Source of the DNA: Helicobacter_B zhangjianzhongii
Lineage (GTDB): Bacteria; Campylobacterota; Campylobacteria; Campylobacterales; Helicobacteraceae
Direction of reading: 5' to 3'
Assembly (NCBI RefSeq): GCF_030249855.1
Contig: NZ_JANURN010000008.1
Span: 43,420 to 107,419, forward strand
Length of the DNA stretch: 64,000 nucleotides
Position 1 is the first letter of the stretch. The number at the start of each line of letters is the position of its first letter. Below the pieces are notes generated by a model. That model searched no databases, was not told where the DNA came from, and saw only the letters and a program-made list of their open reading frames with translations. Positions 18,023 through 24,924 of this stretch are shown piece after piece. A program made the position numbers and the translations under genes.

Positions 18023-18451
18023 AATCCGCATTTTGTATTTGAGCGTTGGCTGCTCCCTGTCATCGCGAGATGACACCGCTCTTCCTATCCGTCATCGCGA
18101 GCCTTGCGCCAGCAAGGCGTGGCGATCCACACAAGCAAAGACACAAATCCTAGAATCCACTTTTGATAAAACGCAAATGGATTACTAAAGAAGCTGCGCT
18201 GCGCTTGCTTTGCCACGCGGACAAGTCCGCTCGCAATGACAGAGAAAATAGCCCCTGTGAAAAAGCGGATTCTAGGGGGTTTAGGCTTGTTTCATCACCG
18301 CTTTGGGATTCTAGGATTTGCGATGAAAAAGCAGGGTTGCGCCGCCTTTTGCGCGGAGATAAGGCTGGTGCCTATCGCACAAGCAAAAGGCAAGCTCCCT
18401 GCTTTATCGCGCAAAGCCGAATCCCTTCAAAAAGTGGATTCTAGGGGGTTC
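18023..18451. repeat. Intergenic repeat cluster
   Basis: The 429-nt gap holds palindromic units at about 18058-18070, 18091-18128 and 18206-18242, and GTGGATTCTAG motifs at 18150-18160 (minus) and 18434-18444. About 18177-18243 nearly repeats 13003-13069. The stretch from about 18236 to 18274 is identical to part of the OpgB-like gene (about 16311-16349), so the same repeat is coding in one place and intergenic in the other. No gene is supported. Confidence 0.75.
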
Positions 18452-19543
18452 TTAGATTTTAACCCCTAGCGAAATTAGCCCAAAGTTGTGGAAGCCATCT
18501 TGTGTGGCAAACTCTTTGCTCCTATGCACGACACTAAGAGTCAGCATAAATCGCCGATACTCAAGCACACCGCCCCAAATAAACTCAGCCATAAAAGGCA
18601 TAATCGCGATTGTTTTTTCAACGGCAAAATGCGGGGCAAAGGTATTGCCTTGCAAAAAGATATTACGCCCCACAGCACGCACGCCAGCCCCCGCAAAGCC
18701 ATAGAGGCAAAAGCTCCTGCTAGGACTTGGCGCACCTACAAAGCCACTATTGATAAGCATAGGCGCGGTGTTGGGACTAAGAGCGTAGCCAAAGCGCATA
18801 AGCAAGCTTGCTTGCGCGTGGATTCTGGCATTGCCTAGATTTAGGCTAAATTGCGGCATTAGATCTAGGCTATGGGCGGTGTGCTCTAGGATCTGTGGGA
18901 TACTTGCACTTATGCCCCAATGTGCATTTAGGATAAATTCATTGCGTAGTTGTGTCCCCCAGCCTGCTAGATGGGCGTTGTTGGTTAGATCGTGGATGAG
19001 ATCTTGCACTTCTTTTGCCCCGCTTGCCTTGCCCACAAGCCCAAGATCAATGCTTAGATTTTCAAATATATATGCACTGCGCGTAAGGCTACTAAATGTC
19101 GCGCCCACATAGCCACCATAAGGGTGATCATCTGCTGGCGGGATAGGGGAGAATCTATCCTTAGGGGCATACATTTCTTGCTTGATAGCTAGCCCAAAGC
19201 TAGTAGCCGCACTAGGCGTAAAAAACTGCTGCAAGCTAGCGAAGCGCAAAAACTTAAGCGCGCTAGATTCCTTAGAGATAAAGCCTAGCCGCACGCCTGC
19301 GGTGTAGTATTTATCTACCCTGCTATCGAAGTTTGCGTCATTTTCATAATCAAGCTTGAGTAGCGCGTGCGTGCGCATTTGGAGTGTGGGGGGTGCGGCT
19401 TTAGGGGCTTGCGCGGAGCTTGGTGAGTCGCTAGGCGTGGTGGTAGAATCTACATTATGCAGTAAGCATATACAAAGGATACATAATAGCCTTGCTATGG
19501 TGTGAGATTTGGCTTGCTTGGAGCTAGATGTGATAGGGTGCAA
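18452..19543 (-). CDS. lpxR: LpxR-like lipid A deacylase (DUF2219)
   Basis: An outer-membrane barrel enzyme predicted to remove the 3'-acyloxyacyl chain from lipid A. Family blocks are visible: YENDANFDSRVDKYYTAGVR near the mature N-terminus, HPYGGYVGA, WGTQLRNEF, GAGVRAVGRNIFLQGNTF, and a C-terminal strand NFGLISLGVKI. A longer frame reaches 19873 but would overlap the lipoprotein gene in an unnatural Gln/Lys/Leu-rich translation. The start is therefore placed at a TTG at 19543, which gives a basic start, a hydrophobic signal-like segment and 363 residues. No good RBS is seen, so the start is uncertain. Confidence 0.75.
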   Translation of the reverse strand: MHPITSSSKQAKSHTIARLLCILCICLLHNVDSTTTPSDSPSSAQAPKAAPPTLQMRTHALLKLDYENDANFDSRVDKYYTAGVRLGFISKESSALKFLRFASLQQFFTPSAATSFGLAIKQEMYAPKDRFSPIPPADDHPYGGYVGATFSSLTRSAYIFENLSIDLGLVGKASGAKEVQDLIHDLTNNAHLAGWGTQLRNEFILNAHWGISASIPQILEHTAHSLDLMPQFSLNLGNARIHAQASLLMRFGYALSPNTAPMLINSGFVGAPSPSRSFCLYGFAGAGVRAVGRNIFLQGNTFAPHFAVEKTIAIMPFMAEFIWGGVLEYRRFMLTLSVVHRSKEFATQDGFHNFGLISLGVKI

Positions 19544-19586
19544 GTTTTTGTATGGTAAGTTTAGTATAGATAGGTGGTAGATTGGA

Positions 19587-19604
19587 GTCTCCGCGAGCGG
19601 AGAC
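19587..19604 (-). terminator. Hairpin between lipoprotein gene and lpxR
   Basis: GTCTCCGCGAGCGGAGAC is a perfect stem-loop 7 nt after the lipoprotein stop on the minus strand. It lacks a proper U-run, so it may be a weak terminator or an mRNA-end stabiliser. Confidence 0.4.
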
Positions 19605-19610
19605 AAAGGG

Positions 19611-19901
19611 TTATTTTGCTTCTTCAGCAGGAGCTTGAGCCATATCATCTTTAGGCTCTTCAGCATTTTCAAGTGCTGCTGGTGCATTCTCATCAGCTGG
19701 AGCTTGCTCTGTGGCTTCTGGTGCAGGTGCTTCAGTAGCTTGTGTATCTGCTGCTTGCTCTGTGGCAGGAGCTTCTTGTGCTGCTGGTGCGCTTGACTCT
19801 GTTTGTGTAGCAGCTTCTTCTGCTTTCTTATCATCACCACACGCGCTAAAAAGCATAGCCAAAGCCGCTGCAACCGCCAATTTTGAAAAAAGACCTTTCA
19901 T
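19611..19901 (-). CDS. Small Ala/Glu-rich lipoprotein
   Basis: A 96-residue lipoprotein with a strong AAGGAGTG site before the ATG. The signal peptide ends in the lipobox LFSAC at about residues 17-21. The mature part is acidic and built almost only of Ala, Glu, Thr, Pro and Gln (for example TEQAADTQATEAPAPEATEQ), so it is predicted to be unstructured and tethered to a membrane. No family was recognised. The repetitive GCTTCTG/GCTGGTGC DNA could vary in repeat number. Confidence 0.8.
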   Translation of the reverse strand: MKGLFSKLAVAAALAMLFSACGDDKKAEEAATQTESSAPAAQEAPATEQAADTQATEAPAPEATEQAPADENAPAALENAEEPKDDMAQAPAEEAK

Positions 19902-19960
19902 AGGACACTCCTTGTAAGAAATAAAGCCACATTGTATAACGCGCTATATTAAATCTGGCT

Positions 19961-20698
19961 TTATTTAAGCTTTTTGAGGCTTGATTGCGCAGCGGTGTGA
20001 TTCTGGGCTCTTTGGGCTAGAATTTTGGCTAGGTCTATGCAGGACTCTAGGCTTTGTATAGGGCTGGCATAGCATATCGTGCTAGGGGCGAAGGCACGCA
20101 AGGTTGTCTGCCCGATCGCTACGGCGATATAGCTAGGATCCCAGCCAAAATTCTGCACAAAAAAGTGATAATGACTTGGCGCGGTAAAAATTAGCACAGA
20201 TTGAGGGCGTGGCTTTAGGGATTGGGGCAGGGGCTTTGGTTGTTTGGTGTAGGCGGTGATTTGGGCTAGGGGGATTTGGGCTTGTGTGAGAAGTAGGTCG
20301 AGATTTGAGGCGATGTCTTTGGCGCGGAAGTAGAGCATTTTACGCCCATTAGCGCGCTCTATAATCTCTCTAGCAAAGCTTGTCCCGTGCGAGGTGCTAG
20401 AGACAAACTCCACAGCAAAGCCTGCTTGGGTCAATGCTTGGGCGCATTTCTCCCCTATGGCAAATGCAGGAATCTTGGCAAATGCCCTAAGCTCTTTTCT
20501 CTTAGCCATTGCTTGCATAAGGGAAAAAACCGCGTGTTTAGAGGTGAAAATAAGCGCGTCAATGCACTCTTGTGGCGCGTGGGGTGGGATATTGGATTCT
20601 AGTAGGGCATCATAGATGGGGAGATAGTGGATCTCACTCACGCAAAGCGTGGGGATCTCTTGGGAGATTGTAGAGTGGATTAGCACAATATCACGCAT
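19961..20698 (-). CDS. hemD: Uroporphyrinogen-III synthase
   Basis: Closes and inverts ring D of hydroxymethylbilane to give uroporphyrinogen III in heme synthesis. The 245-residue protein has the loose HemD pattern: an N-terminal half with IDALIFTSKHAVFSLMQAM and AIGEKCAQAL, and a C-terminal half with VLIFTAPSHYHFF and VAIGQTTLRAF. HemD is poorly conserved, so the two linked half-domains and length carry the call. AAGGAG precedes the ATG at good spacing. No other heme gene is adjacent. Confidence 0.85.
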   Translation of the reverse strand: MRDIVLIHSTISQEIPTLCVSEIHYLPIYDALLESNIPPHAPQECIDALIFTSKHAVFSLMQAMAKRKELRAFAKIPAFAIGEKCAQALTQAGFAVEFVSSTSHGTSFAREIIERANGRKMLYFRAKDIASNLDLLLTQAQIPLAQITAYTKQPKPLPQSLKPRPQSVLIFTAPSHYHFFVQNFGWDPSYIAVAIGQTTLRAFAPSTICYASPIQSLESCIDLAKILAQRAQNHTAAQSSLKKLK

Positions 20699-20733
20699 AA
20701 GACTCCTTCTATGTGGCTTTGTGGTGGGATAGC

Positions 20734-21702
20734 TTAGGGATTGTGATAGATCCTATGAAAAGTCGCAAATCTCGGCACGCCATTTTTGGTATAGCCGTAG
20801 AATTTATAGGTGATGATAGAGCCTATGGGCGGTGGATCATCGCGCTCTTTATCGCTAAAGCCGCTGCCGATTTTAAAGCGCAGTGTGCGTTTTGCGCCAT
20901 TGGCGGTGATTTCTTGCTCGCAAGTTAGAGAGCCTAGCTTGCTAGCGTATTTGCCTTTGCCTTTGTGGTGGGCTATGACTTTGCACTCTGTATCTTCATA
21001 GAGCTTGAGCTTTAGGGCATTTGTGCTGCGTGTTTGCTCATAAGGGGCGTTGATCTTTCTTAGCACTAGTCCTTCTGCACCCTGCTTGCTTAGATCTCGC
21101 AAATGCGCAAAAAGCTCCTTTTCACTTGTGATTGGCTGATGTTTGATAGGGGTAATGCGCGTTGCTTTGCCTGCTTTGCCTGATAGATAAGATTCTAGCA
21201 CGCTAAGTCGCTCAAACAGCGTGCAGGGCTTGGGGGCTTTCTGGCTGGATTCTAGCCCACAATCTGGCACATCAAAGACATAATACCCCACTTTGTCCCA
21301 CAAGCTTTGGTGCTTGTCTGTGCTGGGGCTATGGCAGGGGCAGTGTGTGCAGTCTTTTTGCACAAGGGCTAAGATCTTTTCAAACTCCCCCCTGCCTATC
21401 CATAGCTCGCCATCAAGCATAAAGGGCGGAAAATCTTTGGTAAAGCAAGTAGGGGCGTTGATCACTCTGCCATTGCGCGTGATAAGCTGCTTGCCATTCC
21501 ATAAGGCACGCACGCCATCAAGCTTTTCACTCATTACATATTCTTGGAGATTGTTAGGCTTGGCTTTGTGATAGTCCATAAGCAGCAGCACTTGCGGGGG
21601 CTTTTTGCTTTGTGCTTGCTTGATTTGGGGTAGATCTTTTGCATAGGCGAGTAGCCCACATAGTAGGAGCAAAAAGTGGATTCTATATCGCAGGGAAGTC
21701 AT
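20734..21702 (-). CDS. ATP-dependent DNA ligase with signal peptide
   Basis: A small ATP-dependent DNA ligase of the type common in Campylobacterota, separate from the essential NAD-dependent LigA. The nucleotidyl-transfer motif is EKLDGVRALW (Lys nucleophile), followed by FMLDGELWIG, GLVLRKINAPYE and LKLKLYEDTECKV. A short OB-type C-terminal region follows. The ATG at 21702 (RBS AAGGTG) is preferred over an ATG at 21753, because it yields a proper signal peptide (RYRIHFLLLLCGLLAYA). It overlaps the end of the LPP20 gene by 20 nt, suggesting coupling. Export suggests a role on periplasmic DNA, possibly during uptake (inference). Confidence 0.88.
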   Translation of the reverse strand: MTSLRYRIHFLLLLCGLLAYAKDLPQIKQAQSKKPPQVLLLMDYHKAKPNNLQEYVMSEKLDGVRALWNGKQLITRNGRVINAPTCFTKDFPPFMLDGELWIGRGEFEKILALVQKDCTHCPCHSPSTDKHQSLWDKVGYYVFDVPDCGLESSQKAPKPCTLFERLSVLESYLSGKAGKATRITPIKHQPITSEKELFAHLRDLSKQGAEGLVLRKINAPYEQTRSTNALKLKLYEDTECKVIAHHKGKGKYASKLGSLTCEQEITANGAKRTLRFKIGSGFSDKERDDPPPIGSIITYKFYGYTKNGVPRFATFHRIYHNP

Positions 21703-22585
21703 CTTCACCTTGCATAAATGCGCGGAGTTTTTTGTATAGCACGATACCTGCACGCTTTAGCGCGTAGTCATAGCTTGCTTGGCTCTCTTGTATGCTTGCT
21801 TGGAAAATAGCTCTTTGGGCGCAATCTAGCAGTGTGATTTGCAGCGTTATGCTTGCTCCTTTCGCATTTTTGGTGCTTGTAGCAGAGATACTAAGCAAGG
21901 GGGCTTTGTGCTTGGTGATAGTAGCAAGCTTAGAAATCTCTGCGCTAAGGGCGGAGCTTTGTGCGGCACTTAGCCCATAGTAGGCGACATTTAGCATAGG
22001 CTTTGGGGCGTGGTCATAGAGAGTGAGCAGCTGGCTAAAAAGCTTTGGCGTAGGGGCTTGCAGTGCTGATAGGATAGGCATAATGGCATTAGCACGGCGC
22101 AAGCTGGATTCTAGCACGCCAAAATCTCTTAGGCTAAGGCAGCTAGGATCTGTGCTACTAAGGTGCTTGGCAGGGGCTAGGGTCTCTTGTAGCTGGGCGC
22201 GTAGTGGAGCGAGTAAATGCTCTTTGCTAATGCCTACTTGGACATAGTATGTGCCGTGTTTGTAGGCTTTGTTGGTGATTTGGAGATTTTGCAAGGAGAG
22301 AGAGGCGGAGTCTAGCTGTATATGCTGGGAGAGCGTGGTTGTGAGCTTGTCATTATGCTGGGCGTTGTGGATATGCGTAGAGGAGCGCACTTGGGTCTGC
22401 ACACTTTGGGCTAGGTCATCAATGGCAGACTGCTTAGCACTCTCAAAGCTTTTCCCCGTGCCAACCCCATAGAATCTAGCTCCGTGCTGCTTGGCACTCT
22501 CACTGCCTAAAAACCAGCTAGGTGGCGCAGAGCCACAGCCTGCAAGCAGCACCAGCGCGATACAATAGCCCATAAGTCTCTGCAT
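21683..22585 (-). CDS. LPP20 family lipoprotein
   Basis: A 300-residue lipoprotein: the signal peptide ends in the lipobox LLAGC and the mature protein begins GSAPPSWFLG. The domain at about 25-130 matches the LPP20 family pattern (FYGVGTGKSFESAKQSAIDD, then YYVQVGIS), in which residues after the PPSW start fold into a small alpha/beta domain. The C-terminal half is not recognised. It starts immediately after the TolC-like gene on the same strand and overlaps the ligase gene, so the three probably form one transcript. Confidence 0.82.
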   Translation of the reverse strand: MQRLMGYCIALVLLAGCGSAPPSWFLGSESAKQHGARFYGVGTGKSFESAKQSAIDDLAQSVQTQVRSSTHIHNAQHNDKLTTTLSQHIQLDSASLSLQNLQITNKAYKHGTYYVQVGISKEHLLAPLRAQLQETLAPAKHLSSTDPSCLSLRDFGVLESSLRRANAIMPILSALQAPTPKLFSQLLTLYDHAPKPMLNVAYYGLSAAQSSALSAEISKLATITKHKAPLLSISATSTKNAKGASITLQITLLDCAQRAIFQASIQESQASYDYALKRAGIVLYKKLRAFMQGEDDFPAI

Positions 22586-22586
22586 A

Positions 22587-24245
22587 TCAGCCCTTTTGCG
22601 TGGATTCTAGGTGGGGGTCTTGTGCGGCATTATGGGCAGATGATTCTTGCAGGGCAAGTCTCCCGCCTAGTGCCTTATACAGCATAATCGCCGCCGCAAG
22701 CTGCGCGAATTTTGCTTCATCTGTGCTAGATTGCGCGCTTAAAAGGGCATTATAGCTTGTGAGATAGCTTGCTTCATCAAGCAGCCCTAGCTCATAGCGA
22801 GATTGCGCCACAAGCCATACTTCTTGCGAGGTGGAGAGCATTTGCTCTTTTGCCTGCAAGGAGCTTTGGGCGGTATTGACTTGTGTGATAGCGTTTTCTA
22901 TCTCGCCAAGCGCGGTGCGTAAGGTGGATTCTAGAGCATAGAGAGCTTGCTTGACGCTTTCTTTTTGGATCTTGTAGTCTTTGGTTAGGGCGGAGCGATT
23001 GATGAGCGGAGAGGCAAGCGAGCCTGTGATATTCCAGATCAAATCCCCCACCCCACGCGAAGAGAAGAGGATCTGACCCAAGCTTCCGCCGAGATTTAGC
23101 GTGGGGAAAAGGGCGGCTTTTTTGGAGTTTTTTAGCATAACTTGGGCGTTTAGACTAGCGATACTTGCACGCACATCATCGCGGGAGAGCAAGATCTCTC
23201 TAGGCAGGGCATCTATGGCAGGCAGGCGCGGGCTAGGAAGTGTGAGACTAGGGAGCGTGGAGCTAGAATCCACTTTTTCTAAAGAAGCTATGCTTTGCGA
23301 TTTTTCAACATTGTTTGAAAAAGTGGATTCTAGGGGGCGTGATTGTAAAGATGTGGCATTAGATTCTAGGCTCTTGCGTGCTGCGGCGTGGTGTGTGGGG
23401 GCTTGTGCAGGCTGCGGGCGTTCTAGGATTTGTGCTAGGATTTGTGGGTCGCTTAGATTGAGCAAGATTATCAGGGCGTTTTTCATCTGCTCTTGTTCAA
23501 GAAGTAGAGAGCTATGTGTGCTTTGGGCTTGGCTTAGGGCAGCTAGCGTGTCATTTATCGCGCTTATATCTACTAGCCCAAGCTCGTGTTTATCGCGCAA
23601 AGTGGCTAGGATTTTGCTGTGATTTTGGACAATTTGGGCTTGTATAAGGGCTGCATTACGCAAGCGCATATAGGCATAATAATCACTCGCCACTTCGCCA
23701 ATCAAGCTTACTTGCGCGACAGAGAGGTTAGAGAGCGTGGCGAGATAGTCGTATTTTTTGGACTTTCTTAGCATATTAAGCTTGCCAAAGAGATCTAGCT
23801 CCCACGATAGAGAGAGATTGCCATTTAGGGTGTTTTGATTGATATTGATTTGATAGCGGTTGTAGTTGCCCGAGCTGTAATTGTAGCCCATATTGATAGA
23901 GAGCTTTGGGAGCATATTGGCACTTGCTAGCCCGAGTGCCTCGCGTGCTTGGGCGATTTGGGAGGTTAGGGTCAAAAGGTTGGTGTTGTTTGCTAGGGCG
24001 ATTTCTAGCAAAGCCTGCAAGCTTTCATCATCAATAAGTGTGAGCAGAGATTGCGCAAAATCAAGCGTGCTTGATGGGGTAAAAGTGGATTCTAGCCTAG
24101 AATCCACTTTTTTGCTAAAGGTAGTGGGGAGAGAGATGGACTCTAGCACCCTCTCTTCTGTATAGGGCTTGGAGCAGCTAAGGAGCGCGAGCATACATAT
24201 ACAGCCTATACTTGCACAGCCTATAAGCCTTGATCGCACTATCAC
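22587..24245 (-). CDS. TolC/NodT-type outer membrane efflux lipoprotein
   Basis: An outer membrane factor of the RND or MacAB efflux type. The N-terminus ends in the lipobox LLSC (NodT-like lipid anchor). Two outer-membrane-efflux repeats follow, with characteristic segments SINMGYNYSSGNYNRY, LSWELDLFGKLNMLRKS and SLASPLINRSALTKDYKIQK. The GTG at 24245 is assumed as the start with only a weak RBS. An inserted inverted pair of GTGGATTCTAG lies near the N-terminus (24085-24107, read VDSRLEST), and another Ser-rich expansion lies about residues 285-325. No membrane-fusion protein or inner-membrane pump is next to it. Confidence 0.85.
   Translation of the reverse strand: MIVRSRLIGCASIGCICMLALLSCSKPYTEERVLESISLPTTFSKKVDSRLESTFTPSSTLDFAQSLLTLIDDESLQALLEIALANNTNLLTLTSQIAQAREALGLASANMLPKLSINMGYNYSSGNYNRYQININQNTLNGNLSLSWELDLFGKLNMLRKSKKYDYLATLSNLSVAQVSLIGEVASDYYAYMRLRNAALIQAQIVQNHSKILATLRDKHELGLVDISAINDTLAALSQAQSTHSSLLLEQEQMKNALIILLNLSDPQILAQILERPQPAQAPTHHAAARKSLESNATSLQSRPLESTFSNNVEKSQSIASLEKVDSSSTLPSLTLPSPRLPAIDALPREILLSRDDVRASIASLNAQVMLKNSKKAALFPTLNLGGSLGQILFSSRGVGDLIWNITGSLASPLINRSALTKDYKIQKESVKQALYALESTLRTALGEIENAITQVNTAQSSLQAKEQMLSTSQEVWLVAQSRYELGLLDEASYLTSYNALLSAQSSTDEAKFAQLAAAIMLYKALGGRLALQESSAHNAAQDPHLESTQKG
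24081..24111. repeat. Inverted pair of the GTGGATTCTAG motif
   Basis: The motif at 24085-24095 and its complement at 24097-24107 are separated by one base, giving AAAGTGGATTCTAG-C-CTAGAATCCACTTT, an almost perfect palindrome inside the coding region of the TolC-like lipoprotein. Confidence 0.9.
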
Positions 24246-24289
24246 TATGCCCGCCTGCTGCCTATCTAATATCCGCCTAATGCCCTTGC

Positions 24290-24778
24290 TTAGGCAAACT
24301 CTTTAAGCAAGAGCTTTTGCGTATCCATTACACCTATGCCTTTATCAAGCACTTTTATGGCGATTTCTTGTGCTTCTTTGAGTGAGTGCATAGCATAGGT
24401 GCCGCATTGGTATTTGTTTGCTTCTGGGATTGTATCCACGCGCAAAATATCGCGCATACTCGCCTCCCACGCGCTTAATACATCATAGCTGCAAGGCTCT
24501 CCAATCACACTCATATAAAACCCTGTGCGGCAGCCCATAGGCGAAATATCGATGATCTCGGCATTTTTGCCATTGAGATGATCGCGCATAAATCCGGCAA
24601 AGAGATGCTCTAGCGTGTGGATACCTCTTTCACTAAGAATGTCTTCATTAGGCACGCAAAAGCGTAGGTCAAAGACAGAGATCACATCGCCCTTAGGTGT
24701 CTGCATAGTTTTAGCAAGCCGCACCGCAGGGGCTGGCATAATGGTATGATCGACTTTAAAGCTATCAAGTAGTGGCAT
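24290..24778 (-). CDS. luxS: S-ribosylhomocysteine lyase
   Basis: Cleaves S-ribosylhomocysteine to homocysteine and DPD, the precursor of autoinducer-2, within methyl-group recycling. The 162-residue length is normal. The metal site HTLEH and the second block SPMGCRTGFYM (catalytic Cys and metal-binding region) are clear, as is the N-terminal LLDSFKVDHTIM. A candidate -10 TATAAT lies upstream at 24808-24813 and AAGGA precedes the ATG. It is transcribed alone, divergent from the TonB-dependent receptor gene. Confidence 0.97.
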   Translation of the reverse strand: MPLLDSFKVDHTIMPAPAVRLAKTMQTPKGDVISVFDLRFCVPNEDILSERGIHTLEHLFAGFMRDHLNGKNAEIIDISPMGCRTGFYMSVIGEPCSYDVLSAWEASMRDILRVDTIPEANKYQCGTYAMHSLKEAQEIAIKVLDKGIGVMDTQKLLLKEFA

Positions 24779-24807
24779 AAAAATCCTTATAATTGGGATA
24801 GGGCGTG

Positions 24808-24813
24808 ATTATA
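24808..24813 (-). promoter_or_regulatory. Candidate -10 box of luxS
   Basis: Perfect TATAAT on the minus strand, 30 nt before the luxS ATG. Confidence 0.5.
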
Positions 24814-24886
24814 GCAGTATTTCTATGAAGTCAATGTGAAGAGTCTATAAGCAAGCACAAAAAGCAAGCACAAAGGCTAGTTTTTT

Positions 24887-24892
24887 TATAAT
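24887..24892 (+). promoter_or_regulatory. Candidate -10 box of the TonB-dependent receptor gene
   Basis: Perfect TATAAT after a T-run, 33 nt before the preferred ATG at 24925. A Fur-box-like ATGAGAATCTTA follows at about 24903, but the match is partial. Confidence 0.45.
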
Positions 24893-24924
24893 GGAGTAAC
24901 AAATGAGAATCTTAAGGGGTGTAT

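Noticed and set aside
19544..19873. Longer LpxR frame starting at 19873
   Set aside because: It would overlap the lipoprotein gene in a Gln/Lys/Leu-rich unnatural translation; a start near 19543 fits a signal peptide.
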